Positions 7,667 to 16,476 of a stretch of 64,000 bases of DNA are shown one piece after another. The stretch comes from Blastocatellia bacterium. GTDB taxonomy: Bacteria > Acidobacteriota > Blastocatellia > Pyrinomonadales > Pyrinomonadaceae. The notes beneath the pieces were generated by a model that searched no databases, was not told where the DNA came from, and saw nothing but the letters and a program-made list of their open reading frames with translations. The translations under genes and the position numbers were made by a program. The stretch is taken from the NCBI GenBank assembly GCA_016789265.1, contig JAEUQK010000029.1:186001-250000 (forward strand). The letters are read 5' to 3'. Within the stretch, counting starts at the first letter, position 1; every line of letters begins with the position of its first letter.

Positions 7667-9145
7667 ATGGCTGTTTATAAGAGTTACATGGGCGGAAATT
7701 GGATCGACTCTGCGTCCGGAAAGACGGCCTCGAATATCAATCCCGCAAACACCAATGACGTGATCGGTACTATCCAGCTTGCAAGCCGCGAAGAAGCTCG
7801 ACAAGCAGTAGAATCGGCCTATTTTGCGTTCCGCGATTGGAAGCGAACACCGGCCCCCGCGCGCGGGCGCATCATCGCGAAGGCCGCACGGTTGATGGAA
7901 GACCGAAAAGAGGAACTTTCCGCCGCGATAACGCGCGAAGAGGGAAAAACCCTCGCCGAGGCTCGAGGAGAACTGACGCGTGCGATCAACGTTGTCGAGT
8001 TCTGCGCCGGCGAATCGCGTCGGATGGTCGGTGAAACGATCCCGTCGGAATTGCCGGCAAATTTTGCTTACACCGTCAAGGAACCCCACGGTGTGGTTGC
8101 GGCGATCACCCCATGGAATTTTCCTGTCGCGATCCCGGCTTGGAAGATCGCTCCGGCTCTCGTGGCGGGCAACACCGTTGTTTTTAAGCCCGCGACATTG
8201 ACGCCCGCAACTGCCGTGATACTCACGGAGATCTTCAACGAAGCGGGATTGCCTCCCGGTGTCCTCAATCTCGTTTTGGGCTCCGGCAGTGAAGCGGGAG
8301 ACGAGATCGTTTGCCATCCGGCAGTAAAAGCCATCTCATTCACGGGTTCTACCGAAACAGGATTGCGTTTGTATGCTCAAGTCGCCCCTCGCGGAGTAAA
8401 GGTACAGGCAGAAATGGGCGGCAAGAATCCGGTAGTTGTAATGGAAGATTGCGATATGTCGCTCGCTGTGGAATCGACCGCGCAAGGCGCGTTCGGTTCG
8501 ACGGGTCAGCGGTGCACCGCGACCTCGCGGGCGATCGTTATTGACAGGATCGCGGATGAGTTTGTCGAGAGGATCGTCGAACGGGCCAAAAGCTTCAAAC
8601 TCGGTGACGGAAGCGTGGCGGGAACCGACATCGGCCCTTCCGTGGATGAAGGCCAGTTCAATACTGTACTAAAGTATATCGACATCGGTCGAGAGGATGG
8701 GGCCGAGCTGAAATGCGGCGGTAATCGCGCCACAGGCGATGGTCTCGACGACGGCTATTTTGTCGAGCCGACGGTCTTCGATCATGTGACGCCGGACATG
8801 CGGATCGCGCGCGAAGAGATATTCGGGCCGGTGCTGTCAGTGCTGCGCGTAAAGGACTTTGATGAAGCGATGATGATCGCGAACGACAGCGACTACGGAT
8901 TGTCATCATCGGTCTTTACAAATGATACGAACCTCGTGTATCGATTTGTGGACGAGATCGAGACCGGCATGACGCACATCAATTCACCCACGACCGGCGG
9001 CGAAGCACACATTCCGTTCGGCGGCGTGAAGCATACCGGCCTCGGGGCTCGCGAACAGGGTTCGACGTCGCTCGACTTCTATACTGAATTGAAGGTCGTA
9101 TATGTCGATTACACCGGCCGCAAGCGCGAAGGGAACCTGTACTGA
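7667..9145 (+). CDS. NAD(P)-dependent aldehyde dehydrogenase
   Basis: A soluble 492-residue aldehyde dehydrogenase that oxidises an aldehyde to the acid. Visible catalytic parts are N151 in ITPWNFP, K174, the FTGSTETG nucleotide-binding loop (225-232), general base E249 in EMGGKNP, and nucleophile C283 in GQRCTA. The ATG at 7667 gives the normal family N-terminus; the frame is open further upstream but adds nothing recognisable. Similarity in style is to the alpha-ketoglutarate-semialdehyde / 2,5-dioxovalerate group. The nearby class III aminotransferase and dihydropyrimidinase suggest it could oxidise malonate or methylmalonate semialdehyde from pyrimidine breakdown; that is inference. Confidence 0.88.
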   Translation: MAVYKSYMGGNWIDSASGKTASNINPANTNDVIGTIQLASREEARQAVESAYFAFRDWKRTPAPARGRIIAKAARLMEDRKEELSAAITREEGKTLAEARGELTRAINVVEFCAGESRRMVGETIPSELPANFAYTVKEPHGVVAAITPWNFPVAIPAWKIAPALVAGNTVVFKPATLTPATAVILTEIFNEAGLPPGVLNLVLGSGSEAGDEIVCHPAVKAISFTGSTETGLRLYAQVAPRGVKVQAEMGGKNPVVVMEDCDMSLAVESTAQGAFGSTGQRCTATSRAIVIDRIADEFVERIVERAKSFKLGDGSVAGTDIGPSVDEGQFNTVLKYIDIGREDGAELKCGGNRATGDGLDDGYFVEPTVFDHVTPDMRIAREEIFGPVLSVLRVKDFDEAMMIANDSDYGLSSSVFTNDTNLVYRFVDEIETGMTHINSPTTGGEAHIPFGGVKHTGLGAREQGSTSLDFYTELKVVYVDYTGRKREGNLY

Positions 9146-9241
9146 AGCGGGGCGTGTCCGATCGCATTTGAATTAGCACCATCATCGGCAATTTTGCATA
9201 CGCAGTTTTACTGCGGCCGGTCGCCTCGTCGATCCTAAAAT

Positions 9242-10825
9242 ATGAATACACTCGCAAAGCTAACCTTTTTCGGCGCTATTTGCACCGCCGGCGTATTTCC
9301 ACAGCATGTCCAACATAATGCGCCGACCCTCCAACCGGGATCCAAGCCGATCGAGCTTGTATCGACTGATGCGATCGCTAACAGAAAGGTCGCGACCTCG
9401 AACAAACAGGCTCAGGCTTTTTTCGACCAAGGATTGACGCTTTATTACGCCTTTAATGACGGCGATGCGGTCAGGTCGTTTCGCCGGGCGGCGGAACTCG
9501 ATCCGCAGCTTGCAATGGCCTATTGGGGCATCGCAGTTGCGGCATATCCGCGAAGCACCGGAGGTGGAAATCCAGGTGATCAGAAACGGCTAAAAGAGGC
9601 ACGCGATGCAATTAAGACCGCGATGTCGATGTCGGCTCCGCCCTCTGATCGAAGGTATATCGAAGCGCTGTCTAAGCTCCTGCCCGACGAAGACAATTAC
9701 AACCGAAAAGCTTCAGAGGACGCCTATCGCGAGGCAATGAAACCGATCTACGAATCGTCGCCTCGAGACGCGGATGCCGCTGCTCTTTACGCCCTCAGCA
9801 TCTTTTATTCGGCCGGTTATTCTAATTGGACACGAGATGGCGAACCCGTCGGCAGATGGCCGGAAATGCTGGCCGTTCTCGAGGCAGGCCTTAAGCTGCA
9901 TCCCAAACACGTCGGCCTGACGCATACGTATATTCACGGCGTCGAGGAGTCAATGCAGCCCGAACGTGCCCTCGCTGCTGCCGACGCGCTGCGCGGGCAG
10001 AAGATCTTTATCCCGTCTTTTGGCCACCTTGTCCATATGCCTGCACACATCTATGTGCGGACCGGAAACTTTCAGAAATCGATCGAATCGAATGAGGAAA
10101 CGGCCACAATGCCAACAGACTCCCTGTCCGAAGAATTCAGGCTGTGGCATTACAATCACGTTCTGAATTTCCTCCTGTTCTCGTACGCCATGCAGGGCAA
10201 CTTTGCCAAAGTTTCTGATTCACTTGACCGCAAATTCATTTTCAAAACACCGCGGTCGAGCGATCAACGCCCGCGATATTTGGTGCGATTCAAGCGATGG
10301 GACGACATACTCAATGCGCCCGCTCCGCCGGCCGATAGCCGCCCGGAGACGCTGCAGGGCTGGAGGTGGGCACGGGCAATGGCGCTTATTGCCAAGGGCG
10401 ACGCAGCCAAGGCTCAGGCGGAATGGACCAAGGATACGACCGACGCTTCTCCGCTTCGCAAGATCGATGACGCCCGCATTGACGCGGCGATCGCACGTCA
10501 AAAGGGCGATAAAGCGAAGGAGATCGACTTTCTACGAGATGCCGTAGATGCCGAGGACACGCTCGGGTATTCCGAACCGCCGCTGTCCATTTCGCCTGTA
10601 AGGGAAAATCTCGGCGGTGCACTGCTCCGTGACGGGCAGTTTATCGAGGCAGAAAAGACGTTTCGCGAGGACCTGCGGCGTAATCCGGGCAGCGGACGGT
10701 CACTGTTCGGACTAATGACCTCTCTGAAGGCGCAGGGCAAAAAGGATGAAGCACTGACGGTAGAAAAGCGATATCTAGAGGCGTGGAAGTACGCCGATAT
10801 CAAACTAACCGTCGAGGAATTATGA
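9242..10825 (+). CDS. Large TPR-repeat protein, probably exported
   Basis: A 527-residue protein with a short hydrophobic N-terminus (about 5-20) that could be a signal peptide or anchor. Helical repeats follow, including QAFFDQGLTLYYAFNDGDAVRSF, then AAALYALSIFYSAG and AEKTFREDLRRNPGSGRSL. A histidine-rich segment (THTYIHGVEE at about 224-233 and GHLVHMPAHIYV at about 261-272) is typical of this TPR family, which I know from Acidobacteria without a defined role. The histidines could bind a metal. It lies between the aldehyde dehydrogenase and the aminotransferase on the same strand with gaps of about 95 bases, so it may be co-transcribed. Confidence 0.72.
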   Translation: MNTLAKLTFFGAICTAGVFPQHVQHNAPTLQPGSKPIELVSTDAIANRKVATSNKQAQAFFDQGLTLYYAFNDGDAVRSFRRAAELDPQLAMAYWGIAVAAYPRSTGGGNPGDQKRLKEARDAIKTAMSMSAPPSDRRYIEALSKLLPDEDNYNRKASEDAYREAMKPIYESSPRDADAAALYALSIFYSAGYSNWTRDGEPVGRWPEMLAVLEAGLKLHPKHVGLTHTYIHGVEESMQPERALAAADALRGQKIFIPSFGHLVHMPAHIYVRTGNFQKSIESNEETATMPTDSLSEEFRLWHYNHVLNFLLFSYAMQGNFAKVSDSLDRKFIFKTPRSSDQRPRYLVRFKRWDDILNAPAPPADSRPETLQGWRWARAMALIAKGDAAKAQAEWTKDTTDASPLRKIDDARIDAAIARQKGDKAKEIDFLRDAVDAEDTLGYSEPPLSISPVRENLGGALLRDGQFIEAEKTFREDLRRNPGSGRSLFGLMTSLKAQGKKDEALTVEKRYLEAWKYADIKLTVEEL

Positions 10826-10866
10826 GAAGATCGCGGAGATATGGAACCTCGAGTTCGATCGAAATT

Positions 10867-10886
10867 GGAGTACAATTATGTGCTCC
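10867..10886. promoter_or_regulatory. Imperfect palindrome upstream of the aminotransferase gene, possible operator
   Basis: Two eight-base arms (GGAGTACA and TGTGCTCC) with a four-base spacer match at seven of eight positions. The site sits 33 bases before the ATG of the aminotransferase gene, where a repressor could act. No other copy with both arms was noticed, so this is weak. Confidence 0.25.
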
Positions 10887-10918
10887 ATTTACGTATTTTC
10901 CGCGTTTAGTGTGTTCTT

Positions 10919-12223
10919 ATGACCCAACCAGAAACAAAGACGTCGCTGAAGAGTGCAATTGAGAAGCACAAGGAATTTCTTTTTCCGGCCGTGGCAACTT
11001 ATTACCAAGAGCCTCTTGCGCTCGTCAGAGGCGAGGGCGAATACGTTTGGGACGATCAGGGCCGCGAATATCTCGATTGTTTCGGCGGAGTTCTTACCGT
11101 CAGCATCGGGCACGCGAATCCGCGCGTTAACGCAGCGTGGAAAGAGCAGGTTGATAAGATCGCACATACTTCGACACTGTATGCAAACGGACCTCAGGGC
11201 GATCTTGCGGAAAAGCTGGCCGAGATCTCGCCGGGCAGGCTAAAGAAATCATTCTTTACCAACAGCGGCACCGAAGCCGACGATACGGCGATCCTTGCCG
11301 CCAAGCTTGCGACGGGGAACAACGAGGTCATCGCACTGCGCCATTCGTACGCCGGTCGTTCGGCGACGGCGCTTTCGACGATCGGGCATTCGACGTGGAA
11401 GCCGATCGCTTCGCAGGTCGCCGGCATTGTGCACGCGGTCGCTCCATATTGCTATCGCTGCCCGTTCAAGCTCGAATATCCTTCGTGCGGTGTCGCCTGT
11501 GCAGACGATGTCGAGGAATTGATCAAAACGACCACGACGGGCAAGGTCGCGGGGATGATCGCCGAGACGATACTCGGCGTGGGCGGTTTTATCATCCCGC
11601 CGAAGGAGTATTTTCCGCGTGTTGCCGAGATCGTTCGGCGTCACGGCGGGCTGTTCATCTCGGACGAAGTTCAGGCTGCCTGGGGCCGCACGGGCGACAA
11701 ATGGTTCGGCATCGAGCACTGGGGCGTCGAGCCGGACATCATGACATCCGCCAAGGGCATGGGCAACGGTGTGCCGATCGGCTGGACGATCGCGACCGAG
11801 GAGGTGGCGAATGCGTTCCCGGGCCTGACCTTCTCGACATTCGGCGACAACCCGGTCTCTTCGGCGGTCGGCCTCGCAGTTATCAAAGTGATCGAGGAAG
11901 ACGGCTTGCGTACCAACGCCCGCGTCGTCGGTGATTATTTCAAACAGCGGCTTCTCGAACTACAGGAGAAACATGCCATGATCGGCGACGTCCGCGGGAT
12001 GGGGTTGATGCTCGGGATCGAACTCGTCAAAGACCGCAATACAAAGGAACCGAATCCTGAAGCCGTCCTGAAAGTGTTTGAAGAGACAAAACGCCGAGGC
12101 GTTCTCATCGGCAAAGGCGGCCTTTACGGCAACGTCATCCGTACCGGATTGATGTTGAATACGACAACTGAGTCGGTCGATCGGCTCGTCGAGGCTCTAG
12201 ATGCGGGATTCGCGCTTTGTTAG
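10919..12223 (+). CDS. Class III PLP-dependent aminotransferase (AGXT2 / beta-alanine aminotransferase type)
   Basis: Transfers an amino group between an omega-amino acid or alanine and a 2-oxo acid. The 434-residue protein has the class III fold signatures: NSGTEADD (115-122), PLP-contacting aspartate 249 in ISDEVQAAWGRTG, and the Schiff-base lysine 279 in SAKGMGNG. Four cysteines at about 178, 181, 190 and 194 (C-x2-C and C-x3-C) lie in a loop and could bind a metal. AGXT2-type enzymes use beta-alanine and 3-aminoisobutyrate, the end products of reductive uracil and thymine breakdown. That fits the dihydropyrimidinase gene downstream and the preT/preA genes further on. Substrate is inferred. 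Confidence 0.87.
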   Translation: MTQPETKTSLKSAIEKHKEFLFPAVATYYQEPLALVRGEGEYVWDDQGREYLDCFGGVLTVSIGHANPRVNAAWKEQVDKIAHTSTLYANGPQGDLAEKLAEISPGRLKKSFFTNSGTEADDTAILAAKLATGNNEVIALRHSYAGRSATALSTIGHSTWKPIASQVAGIVHAVAPYCYRCPFKLEYPSCGVACADDVEELIKTTTTGKVAGMIAETILGVGGFIIPPKEYFPRVAEIVRRHGGLFISDEVQAAWGRTGDKWFGIEHWGVEPDIMTSAKGMGNGVPIGWTIATEEVANAFPGLTFSTFGDNPVSSAVGLAVIKVIEEDGLRTNARVVGDYFKQRLLELQEKHAMIGDVRGMGLMLGIELVKDRNTKEPNPEAVLKVFEETKRRGVLIGKGGLYGNVIRTGLMLNTTTESVDRLVEALDAGFALC

Positions 12224-12240
12224 CCGCCTTAAATTGGCGG
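12224..12240. terminator. Weak hairpin between convergent genes
   Basis: CCGCC and GGCGG flank a seven-base AT loop directly after the aminotransferase stop codon, with no T run. It may help end transcription of this gene and of the convergent small membrane-protein gene. Confidence 0.3.
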
Positions 12241-12271
12241 TAGGAAAAGGCCGGGACGATCAACTGCGAGA

Positions 12272-12445
12272 TCAGCGGTCCTTTTGCGATCGTTCCTGTT
12301 GGGCGCAAACTTCTGCCGTATTTTGGCAGGGAACAGCTCTCTCGATAAAAAGATCGACAAAAAACGCAGCCGACAGATAGGCCAGATAGCCTATGAGAAA
12401 ACAGGCGATGCAGACCGCAATGGCGAGTGCAGAGTTTCCTTTCAT
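12272..12445 (-). CDS. 57-residue single-span membrane protein
   Basis: A short frame starting at ATG 12445, with GGGAG ten bases upstream. The product begins MKGNSALAIAVCIACFLIGY and has one clear hydrophobic helix at about residues 6-31. A short polar tail follows with two cysteines (PCQNTAEVCAQQ) and a charged end. The spaced cysteines could form a disulfide or bind a ligand if the tail is periplasmic. No family is recognised. It is convergent with the aminotransferase gene and divergent from the serine hydrolase gene. A chance frame cannot be excluded, but the ribosome binding site and clean helix support it. Confidence 0.45.
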   Translation of the reverse strand: MKGNSALAIAVCIACFLIGYLAYLSAAFFVDLFIERAVPCQNTAEVCAQQERSQKDR

Positions 12446-12671
12446 TGTTAGCGTTCTCCCGTAAGTAAGCAGTTATCGTATGATCGCTTTTGATTATGAG
12501 TTGGAAAACGCCGATCCAGCGGATTTATGCCGAAACGATATCACAGCTATCAGAGAAATTCAAAATTTTGAATTTTATTCGCCGATTTGAACGATCTAAC
12601 CGTGGGTTGATCGACAAATATCCCTTGAAAACAGAACCGGAGTATCCGAATTTAGCCCGACACTATCGAGT

Positions 12672-14327
12672 ATGAAGACACGTTTCTTGTTTTGCATGGC
12701 GGCCTCGTTGTTTGCCGCTTCATACGCAGTTCTCGCCCAGGTGCCTGACAGATCAAGGGTCGTCGCCGGAGCCGAACGTGCATTCGAAAAAGCGTCTAAG
12801 ACGAACGCGATGCCCGCACCGGGTTGCGCTATTGGTGTTTCGGTCAACGGCGAGAGCGTTTTTGAAAAAGCGTTCGGACTCGCGGAGATGGAGCACAATA
12901 TTCCTAACACGCCCCAGACAATATTTGAGTCAGGCTCGGTTGCAAAGCAGTTCACTGCTGCGGCGCTCGTGCTGCTTCAGCAAGAAGGGAAACTCTCGAT
13001 CGATGATCCCGTGAGGAAGTACATTCCTGAATTGCCGGATTACGGTTCGCCGCTGACGATCAGGCATTTGCTCAATCACACTGCCGGACTTCGTGATTGG
13101 GGAGCGGTCATGTCTCTCACCGGAGCAGGCCGAGGCGACCGCGTGATCTCACAGGCTTTGGCAGTCGATGTCATCCTTCGTCAAAAGTATGTCGATTTCA
13201 AACCGGGCTCTGAGTATTCCTACACCAACAGCGGTTATCAGCTTGCAGCCGAGATCGTTGAACGCGTCTCCAAGCAAAAATTCCCGGCCTTTGTAGGGGA
13301 GCGGATCTTCAAGCCGCTCGGCATGACGAACAGTTCGACAAGGGATAACTATCAGCGGATCGTTCCCGGCCGTGCCCAGGCATATTCCCGCCAGGGTGCG
13401 AATGGGTCGTGGGAGCTCAACATGCCGTTCATGAATGTTTATGGCAATGGCGGAATGCTCACGACTGTCGGCGACTGGCTCAAATGGAACGCGATGCTTG
13501 ACGACCGTACATGGAATCCGTCACTTGTCGATGCTCTTGAAACACAAGGAGTGCTGAACGACGGTTACAAGATCCAATATGCGTTAGGGTTGACTGTCGG
13601 TAAATACAAAGGCCTGCGGGACGTATCCCATGGCGGCTCGACCGCCGGATATCAGACATTTTTGGCGCGCTATCCGGACCAAAAATTATCGGTCGCTGTA
13701 TTGTGCAACGGTACCAGCCCGAATGCCGGCGGCATAGCCGCTAGTGTGACGGATGAGATACTCGGACCTTTTCCGGAAGGACCAAAACCTCCTGCCGCTA
13801 TTTCCGTCCCGGAGGAACAGCTTAAAAAATTCGTCGGAATATGGCGAAACGATAAGACCCATTTACCCGCCCGGATCACATTTGAAAATGGAGCGTTGCG
13901 TTTTGCAGGGCAGCCTATGAGGCCGATCGCCGTAGGCACCTTTTTGATAGGCGGAGACGAGGTCAAGTTCACCTATGACAAAGACGGCAGGCCTATCGCA
14001 GGTGAAGGCCGAGGACCGTCGGGCGGAATCATGAGATTTGTCGCCGAACGCGAATGGACACCGACCGCGGCCGAACTGAAAGAGTTCGCCGGCGAGTGGT
14101 ACAGCGACGAGGCGCAGGCGAAATTCACCTTTACAGTCGACGGAACAAAAGCATCGATCGTACAGCGGCCTGTGTTGGATCTTTCCCTGCAGCCACTCTA
14201 CAAGGATCACTTCATTGGACAGGGCTATGTGATTTGGGTAACCCGCGACCGCAACGGAAAGATCGAAAGGCTTCATGTCGGCGCCGGCCGAATGCGCGAT
14301 ATGTTCTTTGAGCGAGCGAAGAAGTAA
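12672..14327 (+). CDS. Secreted serine hydrolase, beta-lactamase / class C penicillin-binding protein fold
   Basis: A 551-residue protein with a signal peptide ending near residue 22 (AVLAQ). The catalytic domain has the SxxK motif S89-V-A-K92, the YxN motif Y184-T-N186, and HGG at 320-322 in place of KTG. It resembles the EstB / D-aminopeptidase / LACTB group. A C-terminal region of about 190 residues is a beta-rich accessory domain. The likely role is hydrolysis of a peptide, ester or D-amino-acid amide outside the cytoplasm; the exact substrate cannot be told. The region from 12446 to here holds no other supportable gene. Confidence 0.83.
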   Translation: MKTRFLFCMAASLFAASYAVLAQVPDRSRVVAGAERAFEKASKTNAMPAPGCAIGVSVNGESVFEKAFGLAEMEHNIPNTPQTIFESGSVAKQFTAAALVLLQQEGKLSIDDPVRKYIPELPDYGSPLTIRHLLNHTAGLRDWGAVMSLTGAGRGDRVISQALAVDVILRQKYVDFKPGSEYSYTNSGYQLAAEIVERVSKQKFPAFVGERIFKPLGMTNSSTRDNYQRIVPGRAQAYSRQGANGSWELNMPFMNVYGNGGMLTTVGDWLKWNAMLDDRTWNPSLVDALETQGVLNDGYKIQYALGLTVGKYKGLRDVSHGGSTAGYQTFLARYPDQKLSVAVLCNGTSPNAGGIAASVTDEILGPFPEGPKPPAAISVPEEQLKKFVGIWRNDKTHLPARITFENGALRFAGQPMRPIAVGTFLIGGDEVKFTYDKDGRPIAGEGRGPSGGIMRFVAEREWTPTAAELKEFAGEWYSDEAQAKFTFTVDGTKASIVQRPVLDLSLQPLYKDHFIGQGYVIWVTRDRNGKIERLHVGAGRMRDMFFERAKK

Positions 14328-14390
14328 TACTTGCCTCAGAGTACACCGAGTACCCCTCAGTGATATGTTTGCCTCTGTGCTGAATCAAAT

Positions 14391-14477
14391 ATGAGAACAC
14401 TAATCAAAAACGGACGGGTCGTCATGGCGGTTGACGACTATCGGGCGGATCTTATTAGAAGGCGACGGAGAGCATAA
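14391..14477 (+). pseudogene. Decayed copy of the 5' end of hydA (first remnant)
   Basis: The first 60 bases match the start of the intact hydA gene at 16477 at 52 positions. They encode MRTLIKNGRVVMAVDDYRAD against the hydA start MKTLIKNGRVVTAVDDYRAD. The frame then diverges and stops after 28 codons. A further weak match (GACGG.GAG...ATCG) runs to about 14484. Nothing else of hydA is present before the next gene. The rest of 14328-14604 shows no gene. Confidence 0.85.
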
Positions 14478-14604
14478 CAATCGAATGGAGGTGAGGGTGA
14501 AGGGCGGTCAGTTGCAAAATCTCGTGTAGCTGTGGGTCCGAACCTTACGCCGATGTAAAGGTATCTTGCTTTAAGCATTTTTCTGAAGGAGATCGATAAT
14601 AAAA

Positions 14605-15051
14605 ATGAATAGAATCATCCTAACGCTCGTTATTTTGATCGCGGCAGTTTCTGTGTCACTGGGTCAGGCTAAAGGAAACAAGGTTGCGGGTGACAGTGTT
14701 CGTAATCAGATCGAAGCCGTTTCCCAAGCCTTTGCCAAGACACTCAGCAAGGGCGACGCGGCGAAGATCGCTGGCATGTATGCCGACGACGCTCGCGTAA
14801 TGCCCCCGAATGGCTCGATGGTTCAGGAGCGGGCAAAGATACAGCAATTCTGGCAGGGCTTTATTGATTCGGGTGCTAAGCTGTCATTAAACACGACCGG
14901 TGTCGAGGCTCAGGGAAATGCGGCAATCGAGGTAGGGACATTCGAACTGGTCTCTCCGGACGGGAAACGCGAATCAGGTAAATTCATCGTAGTCTGGAGG
15001 CGGTATAAAAAGGATTGGAAGATCGCTTACGACATTTGGAACAGTAACTAA
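14605..15051 (+). CDS. Secreted SnoaL / DUF4440-like NTF2-fold protein
   Basis: The 148-residue protein has a signal peptide (MNRIILTLVILIAAVSVSLGQ). A domain of about 120 residues follows with the NTF2-like pattern: AFAKTLSKGDAAKIAGMYADDARVMPP, a central helix (IQQFWQGFIDSG), and a final sheet ending WRRYKKDWKIAYDIWNSN. Such domains form small cups and can bind ligands or catalyse simple reactions; no catalytic residues can be assigned here. An AAGGAG lies about 13 bases before the ATG. The gene sits between the two decayed hydA 5' copies, which suggests it was inserted there. Confidence 0.75.
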   Translation: MNRIILTLVILIAAVSVSLGQAKGNKVAGDSVRNQIEAVSQAFAKTLSKGDAAKIAGMYADDARVMPPNGSMVQERAKIQQFWQGFIDSGAKLSLNTTGVEAQGNAAIEVGTFELVSPDGKRESGKFIVVWRRYKKDWKIAYDIWNSN

Positions 15052-15056
15052 CAGAA

Positions 15057-15120
15057 ATGAAAACACTGATCAGAAACGGACGGATCACGGCGGTTGATGA
15101 TTTCAGGCGGATGTTTTCAT
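15057..15120 (+). pseudogene. Decayed copy of the 5' end of hydA (second remnant)
   Basis: Six bases after the previous stop codon the sequence repeats the hydA start: the first 15 bases are identical to hydA 16477-16491. Close similarity continues to about 15120, with a three-base deletion and a one-base deletion. The reading encodes MKTLIRNGRITAVDDFRR, then loses the hydA frame and stops at 15206. The remaining stretch to 15351 shows no gene, only the AAGGAG ribosome binding site of the next gene. Confidence 0.85.
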
Positions 15121-15351
15121 TAACTGCGACTACGCCTACGACAGCGACAGACCACTCTAGCGAGCCAAGAGCTTTGTCCGTAAATCTGAAAAGAAGTCCG
15201 GATTGACGAGAAAGAAGAAGCCGTAACATGAAGGCTCCTTGTCGGGGTCGCTTGCAGAATCATATTAACAACGCCAGCGATCCCGGCGATCTCGCCACGT
15301 GGCCTCAGCATCGAATCTGAGAACACTTTCAAGAATAAGGAGTCATCCACC

Positions 15352-16407
15352 GTGAAATTTCGCATACTTCGAGCAGTAGCCGCCGGAATATTGCTTATCT
15401 CTGTTATCGGGGCGGTCTTTGGTCAACGTCGAAGGATGGGCGAATTCTTCCCAATACTTTCGAAAGGTAAATGGGGATTTGTTGATAACCGTGGAACCAT
15501 CATCATTGAACCTCGATTTGAAGGGGCGTGGTATTCACTCGAAGGGTTAGCGAGGGTTCAAGTAGGTGATAAATATGGGTATATCGACAATTCAGGAAAA
15601 TTGGTCATCCCAGCAGAGTTTGAAAGCACTGGCGATTTTTCAGAGGGGATGGCGGTCGCCGGACGAAAGCTTGCCAAAGTTGGCTACATCGACAAGACTG
15701 GAACTTTCATGATCCCAGAGCGATTCGATTTTGCCTTCGAGTTCTCTCAAGGCTTGGCAGGTGTTGAGATAAACAATAAATGGGGATTCATCGACAAAAC
15801 AGGGGCATTCGTTATCAAACCTCAGTTTGACTGGGTACACAGTTTTTCCGATGACGTTGCTCTGGTGATTACAAGTGCAAAGAACCTAGACTCGAGCGAA
15901 TTTCCAATCAAGGGAAAATACGGCTTCGTGGGGCGAAATGGAAAATTACTTATTACACCTAGCTACCAGTGGGCGGGCGATTTTTCAGATGGATTGGCGC
16001 CTGTAAAAGTAAAGAATAAGTTCGGATTCATTAACAAGGCGGGCAAACTAGTAATTCCGCCTAACTTTGATTCCGCAGATTCTTTTTCCGACGGTCTGGC
16101 CGTCGTGCGGGTTGGAAAAAAATACGGGTATATAGACAAGAAGGGAAGATTCGCAATAAAGCCTCAGTTTGATGCGGCTTCCTACTTTAATGAGGGGCTG
16201 GCCGCAGTCGCTTTTGGCGAACGATTCGAAGAAAAGTGGGGCTACATCGATACAAAAGGTGTGATCGTTATTGAACCGCAGTTCGACAATGCACTCTATT
16301 TCACTGGCGGCGTCGCAAATGCCAGTCCCGCGAGTCATGGTGAGATTGATGGCATTTGGGGCTATATCGACCAATCCGGAAAATTTGTTTGGCTTCGTAA
16401 AGACTGA
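15352..16407 (+). CDS. Secreted WG-repeat protein
   Basis: The start is GTG, with AAGGAG about nine bases upstream. A signal peptide (about 1-24, ending VFGQ) is followed by about eight WG-type repeats of roughly 40 residues. Each has the pattern (K)(W/Y)G(F/Y)(I/V)D..G...I.P.F....F..GLA.V. WG repeats form beta-structured units found in surface and secreted proteins of varied bacteria; a general function is not established. Here the repeats fill nearly all of the 351 residues, with no separate catalytic domain. The gene lies between the second hydA remnant and the intact hydA gene. Confidence 0.83.
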   Translation: MKFRILRAVAAGILLISVIGAVFGQRRRMGEFFPILSKGKWGFVDNRGTIIIEPRFEGAWYSLEGLARVQVGDKYGYIDNSGKLVIPAEFESTGDFSEGMAVAGRKLAKVGYIDKTGTFMIPERFDFAFEFSQGLAGVEINNKWGFIDKTGAFVIKPQFDWVHSFSDDVALVITSAKNLDSSEFPIKGKYGFVGRNGKLLITPSYQWAGDFSDGLAPVKVKNKFGFINKAGKLVIPPNFDSADSFSDGLAVVRVGKKYGYIDKKGRFAIKPQFDAASYFNEGLAAVAFGERFEEKWGYIDTKGVIVIEPQFDNALYFTGGVANASPASHGEIDGIWGYIDQSGKFVWLRKD

Positions 16408-16476
16408 CCTCAATAGATATGAGTCTCCGTATTGACAGCGACATTCCACTAACGCTAAAAGAAAGGTATTAAGACA

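Noticed and set aside
12490-12675. Plus-strand frame of 61 codons before the serine hydrolase
   Set aside because: No ribosome binding site, no family pattern, and it overlaps the start of the supported gene.
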